Positions 32,684-41,170 of a stretch of DNA of 64,000 bases are shown here, in pieces. The position numbers and the translations under genes were made by a program. Origin of the DNA: Sphingopyxis panaciterrae. GTDB lineage: Bacteria; Pseudomonadota; Alphaproteobacteria; Sphingomonadales; Sphingomonadaceae. The stretch is from the NCBI RefSeq assembly GCF_011762125.1, contig NZ_JAASQN010000003.1, positions 62,001 through 126,000 on the forward strand, read 5' to 3'. Under the pieces are notes generated by a model. That model made no database searches and was not told the DNA's origin. It was given only the letters and a program-made list of their open reading frames with translations. The first letter of the stretch is position 1; each line of letters begins with the position of its first letter.

Positions 32684-34240
32684 ATGCAAATGCCACGAAC
32701 AAATCGACGCCGACTCCGTATATTCGTCGCTTGCCTGGCGCATGAAACGAACAGCTTTTCGCCGTTACCGACGAGCCTGCGCAGTTTTGAGGACGATGTC
32801 TGCTATCGCCCTCCAGCATCGCGGGGTCGGGACAAAGCCCTCGCCTTTGCCGGCTATGGCAATGCAATCGCTATTGGCCGCGACCTGGGACACGAGATGA
32901 TTGAAGGTCCGTGCTTCTGGGCGCAACCGTCGGGCCCGGCCTCAGCGTCGACATATACGATGTTGAGAGACGAGATCCTCGCGCGGCTTGCCAAGGCCGG
33001 TGAGATCGATATCGTCATCCTTCACCTTCACGGCGCCATGATCGCTTCGAGCACCGACGACTGCGAAGGCGATATTCTCACCCGCATCCGCAAGCAGGTC
33101 GGCCCAGACGTCACGATCGGCGTCGTGCTCGATCTGCACGGCAACATGTCACCGCAAATGATCGAAAGCGGCGCCGTCCTGATAGGATGCAAGGAATATC
33201 CGCACACGGACTTTGTCGCGCGGACTAAGGAACTCTATGCGATTGTCGAAGACGTCGTCTTCGATCAGTCCCGCCTGACAACGACACTGCGAACGATCCC
33301 GGTGCTCAGCCTCCAGGGCACGACCGAGGAGCCAATGCGGAGCGTGGTCAATGCGCTCGTCGCTGCAGAGGGACGCGATGGCATTCGTTCGGTCACGCTC
33401 ATGCATGGCTTTCCATGGGCCGATTCGGAGCACAGCGGCGCGTCCGTCGTCATCGTTGCGCAGGACGCCGAGCAGCATGTTGTCGATGGCGTGGCGGACA
33501 CCATCGCATCCCGATTCCTGTCGGCAATTCAGGACACCCCATCGCGCCGTGACGATGTAACAGCGGCGCTCGATCGTGCCATGGCACTTCGTTCCAGGCT
33601 CGGGCCGATCATCGTCGCTGACAGTTCCGACAACCCTGGCGGGGGTGCAGCGGGAGACAGCACCTTCTTGCTCCGGGCGTTGATCGAGCGGCAGTGCGAC
33701 GCTGCGGCGATCGGCATGATTTGGGATCCCCAAGCAGCGCAGATCGCCGCGGATGCCGGGCCGGGCAGCACGCTTGCGATCAGGGTCGGCGGCAAGATTG
33801 GCCCGATGTCCGGAGCCCCGCTGGATCTGGAAGTCGAGGTGCGGTCCGTTCGATCGGATGTTAGCCAGCGTTTTTTCTCGGATATTCCGAATAGTCCGCT
33901 GGGACTGACCGCAGCCCTGCGGATTGGCAGCATCGACATCATCGTAAACTCGATCCGGCAGCAAGTTCTGTCGCCCGAGTGTTTCACAGAATTAGGCGTA
34001 GATCTAAAGAGCAAATCCGTCGTCGTCGTCAAATCGAGTCAGCATTTCCGTGCGAATTTTGATTCTATTGCGGCCAGCACGATCTATTGCAACGCGCCCG
34101 GCACGCTTAGCGTCGACCTCGGCCAGATGCCCTATAGAAATCTGAGACTTTCCCAGTGCGCCGATGGATTTTTCACCGACAAGTCGCCGCGACACTATGA
34201 TCGGCTTCACTCACGAGCATCGCCTCTGCAACGTCCGTAA
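32684..34240 (+). CDS. M81-family metallopeptidase (MlrC-like)
   Basis: A putative zinc peptidase of about 518 residues. FVACLAHETNSFSP is the M81/DUF1485 start, followed by ILHLHGAMIASSTDDCEGD, VVLDLHGNMS and GCKEYPHTD; the acidic and histidine residues of these motifs are the likely metal site. A C-terminal MlrC domain is present (IIVADSSDNPGGGAAGDST in pieces). MlrC in microcystin degraders cleaves linear and tetrapeptide intermediates to release Adda. Many M81 members outside mlr clusters act on other small amides. It begins 5 bp after the S12 gene and closes the operon; the start may be ATG 32684 or 32690. Confidence 0.87.
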   Translation: MQMPRTNRRRLRIFVACLAHETNSFSPLPTSLRSFEDDVCYRPPASRGRDKALAFAGYGNAIAIGRDLGHEMIEGPCFWAQPSGPASASTYTMLRDEILARLAKAGEIDIVILHLHGAMIASSTDDCEGDILTRIRKQVGPDVTIGVVLDLHGNMSPQMIESGAVLIGCKEYPHTDFVARTKELYAIVEDVVFDQSRLTTTLRTIPVLSLQGTTEEPMRSVVNALVAAEGRDGIRSVTLMHGFPWADSEHSGASVVIVAQDAEQHVVDGVADTIASRFLSAIQDTPSRRDDVTAALDRAMALRSRLGPIIVADSSDNPGGGAAGDSTFLLRALIERQCDAAAIGMIWDPQAAQIAADAGPGSTLAIRVGGKIGPMSGAPLDLEVEVRSVRSDVSQRFFSDIPNSPLGLTAALRIGSIDIIVNSIRQQVLSPECFTELGVDLKSKSVVVVKSSQHFRANFDSIAASTIYCNAPGTLSVDLGQMPYRNLRLSQCADGFFTDKSPRHYDRLHSRASPLQRP

Positions 34241-34267
34241 TCCCACGCAAAGGAATTAAAAGAGGCT

Positions 34268-34900
34268 TGAATAGCCCCTAGTTTGCTATACGCTTTCCGC
34301 TTTCAAAATCTGCTGCTGTTCGAACTGGACGGGTGACAGTATCCCGTTTCTCACCGGATTGTAGAACATCTCAATGTAATCGAACACGTCCTGCCGGGCT
34401 TCCTCGCGTGTTTTGTAGGTGGGGCGCCGAATGCGCTTGAGCGACGAGAAGAAGCTCTCGGCGACGGCATTGTCATGGCCGTTGCTGATGAACAGCGAGC
34501 CCTGATCGGGATGGATCAATACCCGCTGTTTCGGTTTGCGCCGCCATACGGCCTGTGCAGCGCCTGTAGCGCCGCATCGGCAGTCTGGCGGCTTTGCATC
34601 GACCAACCTATCATCCGGCGGGAATAGAGATCGATCACGATGGCCAGATAGCCAAAGCCTCCAAGGTGCGGATATAGTTGATGTCTATCACCCAAGCCGA
34701 TCTGGCGCAGCCACGTCAAACTGGCAATCCAGAGTGTTGTCGACCAGCAGGGACGGTTTTGCCACCATAGCTGCCGCTTCCAGGCGTAGAGCGAATGCTG
34801 GCTGACGCCGAGCCGCCGAGAAACCTCAGCTATCGGATATTGCCGGGCGCTTCGGTCCGCCGTCCGATCGCTGTGCTGAACGCTCCGCTGGCCTCGCTCT
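34268..34900 (-). pseudogene. Decayed IS3-family element
   Basis: On the minus strand an OrfA-like helix-turn-helix piece (VSRRLGVSQHSLYAWKRQ) is fused after a large deletion to OrfB integrase pieces: FGYLAIVIDLYSRRMIGWSM and, after a frameshift near 34550, NAVAESFFSSLKRIRRPTYK and IEMFYNPVRNG. The downstream frame retains the catalytic Glu of ESFFSSLK. A plausible terminal repeat (TGAATAGCCCC) starts at 34268; the other end was not found. The element cannot transpose by itself. It borders the M81 gene by about 28 bp and marks the right edge of the accessory island. Confidence 0.85.
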
Positions 34901-34959
34901 GGGTGCCGATATTTGTAACGGCAGCTACCGGCCGCAACCCGCCATGATCCTTCGAAGCG

Positions 34960-35664
34960 TCATTCCTCCAGCATCTCCGCAACCCACGCCGGCACCAGCG
35001 CGCTTGCCGGGCCATGGCGCGCGGCGTCGAACCAGTGGGTTCCCTGGCTCGGCTCCATGTTGAGTTCCAGCGTCGCGGCGCCCGACGCGCGCGCCTCGCG
35101 CACGAAGCCCGCGGCGGGATAGACCGCGCCCGAGGTGCCGATCGACACGAACAGGTCGGCGCGGTTCAAGGCGCGATAAATATCCTCCATCCGATACGGC
35201 ATCTCGCCGAACCAGACGACATCGGGGCGAAGCAGGCCGGCCACGCCGCACGCCGGGCAGGCGGGCCGGTCGCCGAGCGGGCCCAGCCAGCTGCTCCGCG
35301 CATCGCAGGCGGTGCACCACGCCTTCAGATGCTCGCCATGCATATGGATCAGCCGCCGTGCCCCGGCGCGTTCGTGCAGATCGTCGACATTCTGGGTCAC
35401 GATCAGCAATTCGCCCGTCCATTGGGCGTCGAGCCGCGCCAGCGCGTCGTGCGCCGCATTGGGCTGTTTGGTCTGGATTGCCGCGCGCCGCATGTCGTAG
35501 AAGCGCTGGACGAGGTCGGGGTCGCGCGCGAAGGCTTCGGGGGTCGCGACATCCTCGACCCGGTGCTGTTCCCACAATCCGCCGCCGTCGCGAAAGGTGT
35601 CGATGCCGCTTTCGGCCGACACCCCGGCGCCGGTCAGGATGACGATGCTCCGGATTTCACCCAA
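34960..35664 (-). CDS. cobB: NAD-dependent protein deacylase (sirtuin, CobB-like, class III)
   Basis: A Sir2-family enzyme of 234 residues that removes acyl groups from lysines with NAD+. GAGVSAESGI and FRD.GGLW at the N-terminus, TQNVDDLHERAG, the catalytic His in HMHGEH, and the zinc pairs CTAC and CPAC are visible. Y-x-x-R in FYDMRR is the class III signature linked with desuccinylase/demalonylase activity. The likely start is TTG at 35662-35664, with GGAG eight bases before it inside a repeat. It is divergent from dapB. The call is firm; the start codon is less so. Confidence 0.92.
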   Translation of the reverse strand: MGEIRSIVILTGAGVSAESGIDTFRDGGGLWEQHRVEDVATPEAFARDPDLVQRFYDMRRAAIQTKQPNAAHDALARLDAQWTGELLIVTQNVDDLHERAGARRLIHMHGEHLKAWCTACDARSSWLGPLGDRPACPACGVAGLLRPDVVWFGEMPYRMEDIYRALNRADLFVSIGTSGAVYPAAGFVREARASGAATLELNMEPSQGTHWFDAARHGPASALVPAWVAEMLEE

Positions 35665-35674
35665 TGCCTGAACT

Positions 35675-35763
35675 CCGTTCGTCCCGAGCTTGTCGAAGGA
35701 CCATTCTTCGCCTTATGGCGTGATGAAACAAGAACGGCCCTTCGACAAGCTCGGGGCGAACGG
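35675..35763. repeat. REP-like inverted repeat, family 3, in the cobB/dapB divergent gap
   Basis: Arms CCGTTCGTCCCGAGCTTGTC-GAAGG (35675-35699) and its reverse complement (35739-35763) pair over 25 bp with one mismatch. The centre has a second partial pairing (CCATTCTT with AAGAACGG). The unit occupies 89 of the 111 bp between the two divergent starts, so promoters must overlap it. Confidence 0.85.
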
Positions 35764-35775
35764 GGAATCGGGTTC

Positions 35776-36501
35776 ATGACCAGCATCGGGATCGTCGGCA
35801 GCCAGGGCCGGATGGGCGTCGCGCTCGCCGCGGCGAGTGCGGAGGCGGGGCGGCAGCCGCTGGGTATCGACAAGGGCGGCGATATCGCGAAGCTTGCGGC
35901 CGAAGCCGGCGTGATCGTCGATTTCTCCTCGCCCGCCGCGCTCGAGGCGACGCTCGATGCCTGCGTCGCGGCGCAGACCCCGATCGTCATCGGCACGACG
36001 GGACTCGAGGAACGCCACCATTATCTGATCGACGATGCCGCGAAGGATATCGCGGTGCTCCAGACCGGCAACACCTCGCTCGGCGTCACCTTGCTCGCGC
36101 ATCTGGTGCGCGAAGCGGCGGCGCGGCTCGACGCCGACTGGGATATCGAAGTGCTCGAAATGCACCACAATCGCAAGGTCGACGCGCCGAGCGGCACCGC
36201 GCTGCTGCTCGGGCAGGCCGCTGCCGAGGGGCGGGGGATCGCGCTGGCGGCATGTTCCGAGCGCGGCCGCGACGGCGAAACGGGCGCCCGCGGCCGCGGA
36301 AACATCGGCTTCGCGTCCTTGCGCGGCGGCACCGTCGCGGGCGACCATGACGTGATCTTCGCCGGACCCGAGGAAATGATCACCTTGTCGCACCGCGCCG
36401 AAAACCGCATGATCTTCGCCCGCGGCGCGGTCCGCGCGGCGCTGTGGCTGACCGGGCAGAAACCGGGGCGCTACACGATGCCCGAGGTGCTGGGGCTTTA
36501 G
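35776..36501 (+). CDS. dapB: 4-hydroxy-tetrahydrodipicolinate reductase
   Basis: DapB, 241 residues, reduces HTPA to tetrahydrodipicolinate with NAD(P)H in lysine and diaminopimelate synthesis. The N-terminal nucleotide fold IGIVGSQGRMG, the GTTG motif (VIGTTGL), and the catalytic E(M/L)HHNRKVDAPSGTA block with the His-His pair and Lys are present. The C-terminal GSHRAENR-equivalent is LSHRAENRMIFARGA. The start is ATG 35776 after GGTTC; the length is slightly short of E. coli DapB (about 270), as in other sphingomonads. It is followed after 8 bp by an unknown gene and then nth, apparently one operon. Confidence 0.95.
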   Translation: MTSIGIVGSQGRMGVALAAASAEAGRQPLGIDKGGDIAKLAAEAGVIVDFSSPAALEATLDACVAAQTPIVIGTTGLEERHHYLIDDAAKDIAVLQTGNTSLGVTLLAHLVREAAARLDADWDIEVLEMHHNRKVDAPSGTALLLGQAAAEGRGIALAACSERGRDGETGARGRGNIGFASLRGGTVAGDHDVIFAGPEEMITLSHRAENRMIFARGAVRAALWLTGQKPGRYTMPEVLGL

Positions 36502-36509
36502 CCGCCGTC

Positions 36510-37133
36510 ATGGCCGACCTGGGCATCGACATGGGCGCGTACCACTATGCCGAAGGTCTGAAAGCCATCGGCATGATGTACCATGCTGCTACGGGCGTAT
36601 TGAACGAGCATCGTATCGATCTTGGCGATCGGACCCGGGAGTATCGGCGCCATACCGATCAGGGCAAGCCGCCGATCGGAGAGTGGGAAACCGACGGCCA
36701 CCGGCTGTGGGATCAGGAAGACGTCTATCGTCTGGAGCAGCAGGCGGTCGACGACGCGCTAGCCGAACTCCGGGCGGCAATTGCCATTGCCATCTATCAC
36801 CTCTGGGAACGAAATATTCCGAACCAGCAGGTTGCTCGCTTCCGAAAGCATGCCGATTTGAAAGCGGATGCGCTTCGCGAAGCCGTGCCCCTGCACGCGG
36901 ACGTGGATGCGCTCTGTTTTGCCGCAAATTATCTCAAGCACGGGAATGATGGCGGCTGGCTTGAAAAGCTGGCGGCGGGTTGGCCCGACCGCTTTGGACG
37001 GCATATCCAGGGGCAGCGTTCGAATCCGGCGTGGGTGCGCGCCCTCACGCTATCTGATCAGGATATCCTCTGGCTCATCGAGATCGCGCGGGCATCGGAA
37101 CGCGCGATCATCCGGCACGGAGCGCCAGAATGA
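36510..37133 (+). CDS. Hypothetical protein in the dapB-nth operon
   Basis: A 207-residue soluble, helix-rich protein rich in Trp and His (LWERNIPNQQVARF, LCFAANYLKHGNDGGWLEKL). It lacks a signal peptide or membrane segment. ATG 36510 follows the dapB stop by 8 bp, and its own stop overlaps nth by 4 nt (ATGA), so it is surely translated in the operon. I do not recognise the family; the YLKHG motif recalls MAE_28990/HEPN-like RNase folds or AbiV-type helical proteins, but this is weak. Its insertion between two housekeeping genes is unusual. Confidence 0.75.
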   Translation: MADLGIDMGAYHYAEGLKAIGMMYHAATGVLNEHRIDLGDRTREYRRHTDQGKPPIGEWETDGHRLWDQEDVYRLEQQAVDDALAELRAAIAIAIYHLWERNIPNQQVARFRKHADLKADALREAVPLHADVDALCFAANYLKHGNDGGWLEKLAAGWPDRFGRHIQGQRSNPAWVRALTLSDQDILWLIEIARASERAIIRHGAPE

Positions 37134-37789
37134 AGAAAGCCGACATCTTCGAATTCTACCGCCGTCTCGCCGAGCTCAACCCGAGCCCCGAGACCGAGCT
37201 GGAATATGGCAATGTCTATCAGTTGCTCGTCGCGGTCGTGCTGTCGGCGCAGGCGACCGACGTCGGGGTGAACAAGGCGACGCGCAAGCTGTTTCAGGAG
37301 GTAAAGACCCCGCAGCAGATGCTCGATCTCGGCGAAGCGGGGCTCAAGCAGCATATCAAGACGATCGGGCTGTTCAACGGCAAGGCGAAGAATGTCATCG
37401 GCCTGTCCGAAATCCTCGTGCGCGATTTTGGGGGCGAAGTGCCCGCCGACCGCGACACGCTGGTCGAACTGCCCGGGGTCGGGCGCAAGACCGCCAATGT
37501 CGTGATGAACTGCGCGTTCGGCGCCGAAACCTTCGCGGTCGACACGCATATCTTCCGCGTCGGCAACCGCACCGGCCTGGCGCCGGGCAAGACGGTGCTC
37601 GCGGTCGAAAAGAGCCTCGACAAAAACACGCCGGCGCCGTTCCGGGTCGGCGCGCACCACTGGCTGATCCTCCACGGCCGCTACATCTGCAAGGCGCGGA
37701 CGCCCGAATGCTGGCGCTGCCCGGTCATCGACCTTTGCCGCTACAAGCCGAAGACGCCGGCGCCGAAAGCGAAAAGGATCGCTGCATAA
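37130..37789 (+). CDS. nth: Endonuclease III
   Basis: A DNA glycosylase/AP lyase for oxidised pyrimidines, 219 residues. The helix-hairpin-helix LPGVGRKTANVV carries the catalytic Lys, VDTHIFRVGNRTG carries the catalytic Asp, and the C-terminal 4Fe-4S loop is C-x6-C-x2-C-x5-C (CKARTPECWRCPVIDLC). The length is standard. The start overlaps the previous stop. It is the last gene of the dapB unit, followed by a 109-bp gap to the convergent dnaJ end. Confidence 0.96.
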   Translation: MKKADIFEFYRRLAELNPSPETELEYGNVYQLLVAVVLSAQATDVGVNKATRKLFQEVKTPQQMLDLGEAGLKQHIKTIGLFNGKAKNVIGLSEILVRDFGGEVPADRDTLVELPGVGRKTANVVMNCAFGAETFAVDTHIFRVGNRTGLAPGKTVLAVEKSLDKNTPAPFRVGAHHWLILHGRYICKARTPECWRCPVIDLCRYKPKTPAPKAKRIAA

Positions 37790-37898
37790 TTTCGTTTGTG
37801 GGAGCGGCCGCCTGCCCGCGATCGCGGCGAGCTTTTAATCTGACCTTCCATCCCGTTTGGAATTAGAGCGATGCCGATTTAACGCACGATGCTCCAGA

Positions 37899-39032
37899 TC
37901 AGTCGGTCAGATCGTCCCACATTTCCTTGATGCGGCCGAAAAAGCCCTGGCTGGCCGGGCATTCGTCGCCCGTTTCGGTCTCGCGAAACTCGGCGAGCAG
38001 TTCCTTCTGGCGCGCGCTGAGCTTGGTCGGCGTTTCGACATCGACCTGGACGACCAGGTCGCCATGGCCGCGGCCGTTGAGCACCGGCATGCCGGCGCCG
38101 CGCTGGCGGAGCTGCTTGCCCGACTGGATGCCCGCGGGGATGCTGATCTCATGCTTCTTGCCGTCGAGGCCGGGGATGGTGATGCAGCCGCCGAGGGCCG
38201 CGGTCGTGAAGCTGATCGGCGCGCGCGTGAACAGCGTCGTGCCTTCGCGTTCGAATACCTTGTGCCGCGCCATGTGGAGAAAGATGTAAAGGTCGCCCGG
38301 CGCCGCGCCGCGCGCGCCGCTCTCACCCTCGCCCGACAGGCGGATGCGCGTGCCTTCGTCGACCCCGGCGGGGATGTTGACGGTCAGCGTCTTGCGCCGG
38401 TCGACACGGCCTTCGCCATGGCAGGTGTTGCAGGGGTCTGCGATAACCTCGCCCGCGCCCTGGCACGTCGGGCAGGTGCGCTCGACCATGAAGAAGCCCT
38501 GCTGCGCGCGCACCTTGCCGTGGCCGGCGCAGGTCGAACAGCGATTGGTCCGGGTGCCCGGCTTGGCGCCGCTGCCGTCGCAGGTTTCGCAGCGCACGGC
38601 GACGTCGACCTGAATCTCGCGCGTGCAGCCGGCGTGGGCGTCCTCGAGCTTGATTTCCATGTCGTAGCGGAGGTCCGCGCCGCGCGCGGGGCCGCGTTGC
38701 TGGCGGCCGCCGCCGCCGAAGGCCGAACCGAATATCGATTCGAAAATATCGCCGATGTCGCCGAAATCGCCATTGCCGCCGCCACCGCCGAAGCCGCCCG
38801 CGCCGCGCACGCCCTCCTTGCCGAAGCGGTCGTAGGCGGCGCGCTTCTGGGGGTCTTTCAGGCAATCATAGGCTTCGCTGATCGCCTTGAACCGCGCTTC
38901 GCTGTCGTCGCATCCCGGATTCTTGTCGGGATGATATTTCATCGCGAGCTTGCGATAGCTGGCTTTCAGCGTCGCATCGTCGGCGGTGCGCTCGACTTCG
39001 AGCAGTTCGTAATAATCGATGTCGAGTGACAT
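37899..39032 (-). CDS. dnaJ: Chaperone protein DnaJ
   Basis: The Hsp40 co-chaperone of DnaK, 377 residues. The J domain has the HPD motif (YHPDKNPG). A Gly/Phe-rich linker follows (GAGGFGGGGGNGDFGD), then four CxxCxGxG zinc repeats (CETCDGSG, CSTCAGHG, CPTCQGAG, CNTCHGEG) and the C-terminal substrate domain. ATG 39032 begins MSLDIDYYELLEV. It lies 61 bp downstream of dnaK on the same strand, with a hairpin between them, and is presumably read from the dnaK heat-shock promoter. Confidence 0.97.
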   Translation of the reverse strand: MSLDIDYYELLEVERTADDATLKASYRKLAMKYHPDKNPGCDDSEARFKAISEAYDCLKDPQKRAAYDRFGKEGVRGAGGFGGGGGNGDFGDIGDIFESIFGSAFGGGGRQQRGPARGADLRYDMEIKLEDAHAGCTREIQVDVAVRCETCDGSGAKPGTRTNRCSTCAGHGKVRAQQGFFMVERTCPTCQGAGEVIADPCNTCHGEGRVDRRKTLTVNIPAGVDEGTRIRLSGEGESGARGAAPGDLYIFLHMARHKVFEREGTTLFTRAPISFTTAALGGCITIPGLDGKKHEISIPAGIQSGKQLRQRGAGMPVLNGRGHGDLVVQVDVETPTKLSARQKELLAEFRETETGDECPASQGFFGRIKEMWDDLTD

Positions 39033-39049
39033 GCGTCAAATGCCCCCTC

Positions 39050-39080
39050 CGGCCCGCCGAACCCCCGAAGAGGGGGCCGG
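39050..39080 (-). terminator. Intercistronic hairpin between dnaK and dnaJ
   Basis: CCCCC (39062-39066) and GGGGG (39072-39076) form a stem with loop GAAGA, with CCGG/CCGG pairing outside. There is no U-run after it on the minus strand, so it is more likely to tune the dnaK/dnaJ ratio (partial termination or 3' stability) than to end transcription. Confidence 0.35.
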
Positions 39081-39093
39081 CGAGGGAGTTTTC

Positions 39094-41001
39094 TTACTTC
39101 TTGTCGTCTTCGACTTCCGAGAATTCGGCATCGACGACATCTTCGTCGGCCTTGGCTTCACCGGCATCGTCGGCGCCGGGGGATGCGGCCGACTGCTGCT
39201 CCTTCTCGTAAATCGCCTGGCCGAGCTTCATCGCGACCTGCGCGAGCGCGCCGGCTTTTTCGGTCATCGCAGTGGCATCGCCGCCCTCGACCGCGGTCTT
39301 GGCTTCGGCGACCGCGGCTTCGATTTCCGACTTCAGCGCCGCATCGACCTTGTCGCCATGCTCGCGCAGCTGGCTTTCGGTCGAGTGGATCAGGCTTTCG
39401 GCGTTGTTCTTCGCCTCGGCCGCCTCGCGGCGCACCTTGTCCTCTTCGGCGAACTGCTCGGCGTCCTTGACCATCTGGTCGATGTCGCTGTCGCTCAGGC
39501 CGCCCGAGGCCTGGATCTTGATCTGCTGTTCCTTGCCGGTGCCCTTGTCCTTGGCGTGGACCGACACGATGCCGTTGGCGTCGATGTCGAAGGTCACCTC
39601 GATCTGCGGCACGCCGCGCGGTGCCGGCGGGATGCCGACGAGGTCGAACTGGCCGAGCGCCTTGTTATCGGCCGCCATTTCACGCTCGCCCTGGAAGACG
39701 CGGATCGTCACCGCCGACTGGTTGTCGTCGGCGGTCGAATAGACTTGGCTCTTCTTCGTCGGGATGGTGGTGTTGCGGTCGATCATGCGGGTGAACACGC
39801 CGCCCAGCGTTTCGATGCCAAGGCTCAGCGGGGTCACGTCGAGCAGCAGCACGTCCTTGACGTCGCCCTGCAGCACGCCCGCCTGGATCGCGGCACCGAT
39901 CGCGACGACTTCGTCGGGGTTCACGCCGGTGTGCGGTTCCTTGCCGAAGAAATCCTTCACGACTTCACGGACGCGCGGCATGCGCGTCATGCCGCCGACG
40001 AGCACGACTTCGTCGATCTCGCTCGCCGAAATGCCGGCGTCCTTGATCGCTTTCTTGCACGGCTCGAGGGTGCGCTTGACGAGATCCTCGACCAGCTTTT
40101 CAAGGTCCGAGCGCGTGATCGTCTTGACGAGATGCTTCGGCCCGTTGGCGTCGGCGGTGATGAAGGGCAGGTTGACCTCGGTCGTCGCGGCCGACGACAG
40201 CTCGATCTTCGCCTTTTCGGCGGCTTCCTTCAGCCGCTGCAGCGCCAATTTGTCGCCGCGCAGGTCGATGCCTTCGTCCTTCTTGAAGCCGTCGGCGAGA
40301 TATTCGACGATCTTGCTGTCGAAATCTTCACCGCCGAGAAAGGTGTCGCCGTTGGTCGACTTCACTTCGAACACGCCATCGCCGACTTCGAGCACCGAGA
40401 TATCGAAGGTGCCGCCGCCAAGGTCATAGACGACGATCGTCTTGTTTTCCGACTTGTCGAGCCCGTAGGCGAGCGCCGCCGCGGTCGGTTCGTTGATGAT
40501 GCGCAGCACTTCGAGGCCGGCGATCTTGCCGGCGTCCTTGGTCGCCTGGCGCTGGGCGTCGTTGAAGTAAGCGGGGACGGTGATCACCGCCTGCTCGACC
40601 TTTTCGCCCAGATAGGCTTCGGCGGTTTCCTTCATCTTCTGCAGGATGAAGGCGCTGATCTGCGACGGCGAATAATCCTCGCCGCCGGCCTTGACCCACG
40701 CGTCGCCATTGGTGCCCTTGACGATCGTATAGGGAACCAGTTCGGTGTCCTTCTTGGTGATCGGATCGTCGAAGCGGCGGCCGATCAGGCGCTTCACCGC
40801 GAAAACGGTGTTTTCGGGATTGGTGACCGCCTGGCGCTTCGCCGGCTGGCCGATCAGGCGTTCGCCGTCCTTGGCGAAGGCGACGATCGACGGCGTCGTG
40901 CGCGTGCCTTCGACATTTTCGATAACCTTGGGTTTTCCGCCTTCCATCACCGCGACACAGCTGTTCGTGGTGCCGAGGTCGATCCCGATCACTTTGGCCA
41001 T
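39094..41001 (-). CDS. dnaK: Chaperone protein DnaK (Hsp70)
   Basis: Hsp70, 635 residues. [17 protein letters not shown] (phosphate 1), the [15 protein letters not shown] motif (phosphate 2) and [12 protein letters not shown] (adenosine) define the ATPase. [16 protein letters not shown]-type linker residues are followed by the substrate-binding domain and the acidic C-terminal tail ([12 protein letters not shown]). It is the first gene of the dnaK-dnaJ operon. A sigma-32-type promoter lies about 90 bp upstream. Confidence 0.98.
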   Translation of the reverse strand: MAKVIGIDLGTTNSCVAVMEGGKPKVIENVEGTRTTPSIVAFAKDGERLIGQPAKRQAVTNPENTVFAVKRLIGRRFDDPITKKDTELVPYTIVKGTNGDAWVKAGGEDYSPSQISAFILQKMKETAEAYLGEKVEQAVITVPAYFNDAQRQATKDAGKIAGLEVLRIINEPTAAALAYGLDKSENKTIVVYDLGGGTFDISVLEVGDGVFEVKSTNGDTFLGGEDFDSKIVEYLADGFKKDEGIDLRGDKLALQRLKEAAEKAKIELSSAATTEVNLPFITADANGPKHLVKTITRSDLEKLVEDLVKRTLEPCKKAIKDAGISASEIDEVVLVGGMTRMPRVREVVKDFFGKEPHTGVNPDEVVAIGAAIQAGVLQGDVKDVLLLDVTPLSLGIETLGGVFTRMIDRNTTIPTKKSQVYSTADDNQSAVTIRVFQGEREMAADNKALGQFDLVGIPPAPRGVPQIEVTFDIDANGIVSVHAKDKGTGKEQQIKIQASGGLSDSDIDQMVKDAEQFAEEDKVRREAAEAKNNAESLIHSTESQLREHGDKVDAALKSEIEAAVAEAKTAVEGGDATAMTEKAGALAQVAMKLGQAIYEKEQQSAASPGADDAGEAKADEDVVDAEFSEVEDDKK

Positions 41002-41082
41002 TGGTATTTTCCGTCCTTGTTGCTTCTTCGGCGCCCTGAAAAGGCACGCCGTATGTTGAATCCCGTTGGGGGCCTAATGGGG

Positions 41083-41113
41083 GCGATATAGGTGCGCTAA
41101 TCCTTGGCACAAG
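41083..41113 (-). promoter_or_regulatory. RpoH (sigma-32) heat-shock promoter of dnaK
   Basis: On the minus strand, CTTG (41113-41110), 17 bases, then CCTATATCG (41092-41084) matches the alphaproteobacterial RpoH consensus CTTG-N17/18-CYTATNTNNG at all but the last position. The start codon of dnaK follows about 83 bases later. Confidence 0.75.
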
Positions 41114-41170
41114 GGCTTTGACGCCTTATCTGGGACGGGAAAATTGACGCATTTCGGGAGTCCCAGCATC

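Noticed and set aside
21564-34959. mlrA (CPBP-type microcystinase) in the island
   Set aside because: Both strands of the island were read for an integral-membrane protease with a suitable EExxxR/HxxxN-type layout; none is present, so a full microcystin pathway is not claimed.
39019-41091. A 690-codon open frame antisense to dnaK
   Set aside because: Shadow of a highly biased, strongly conserved gene; no recognisable domain on the plus strand.
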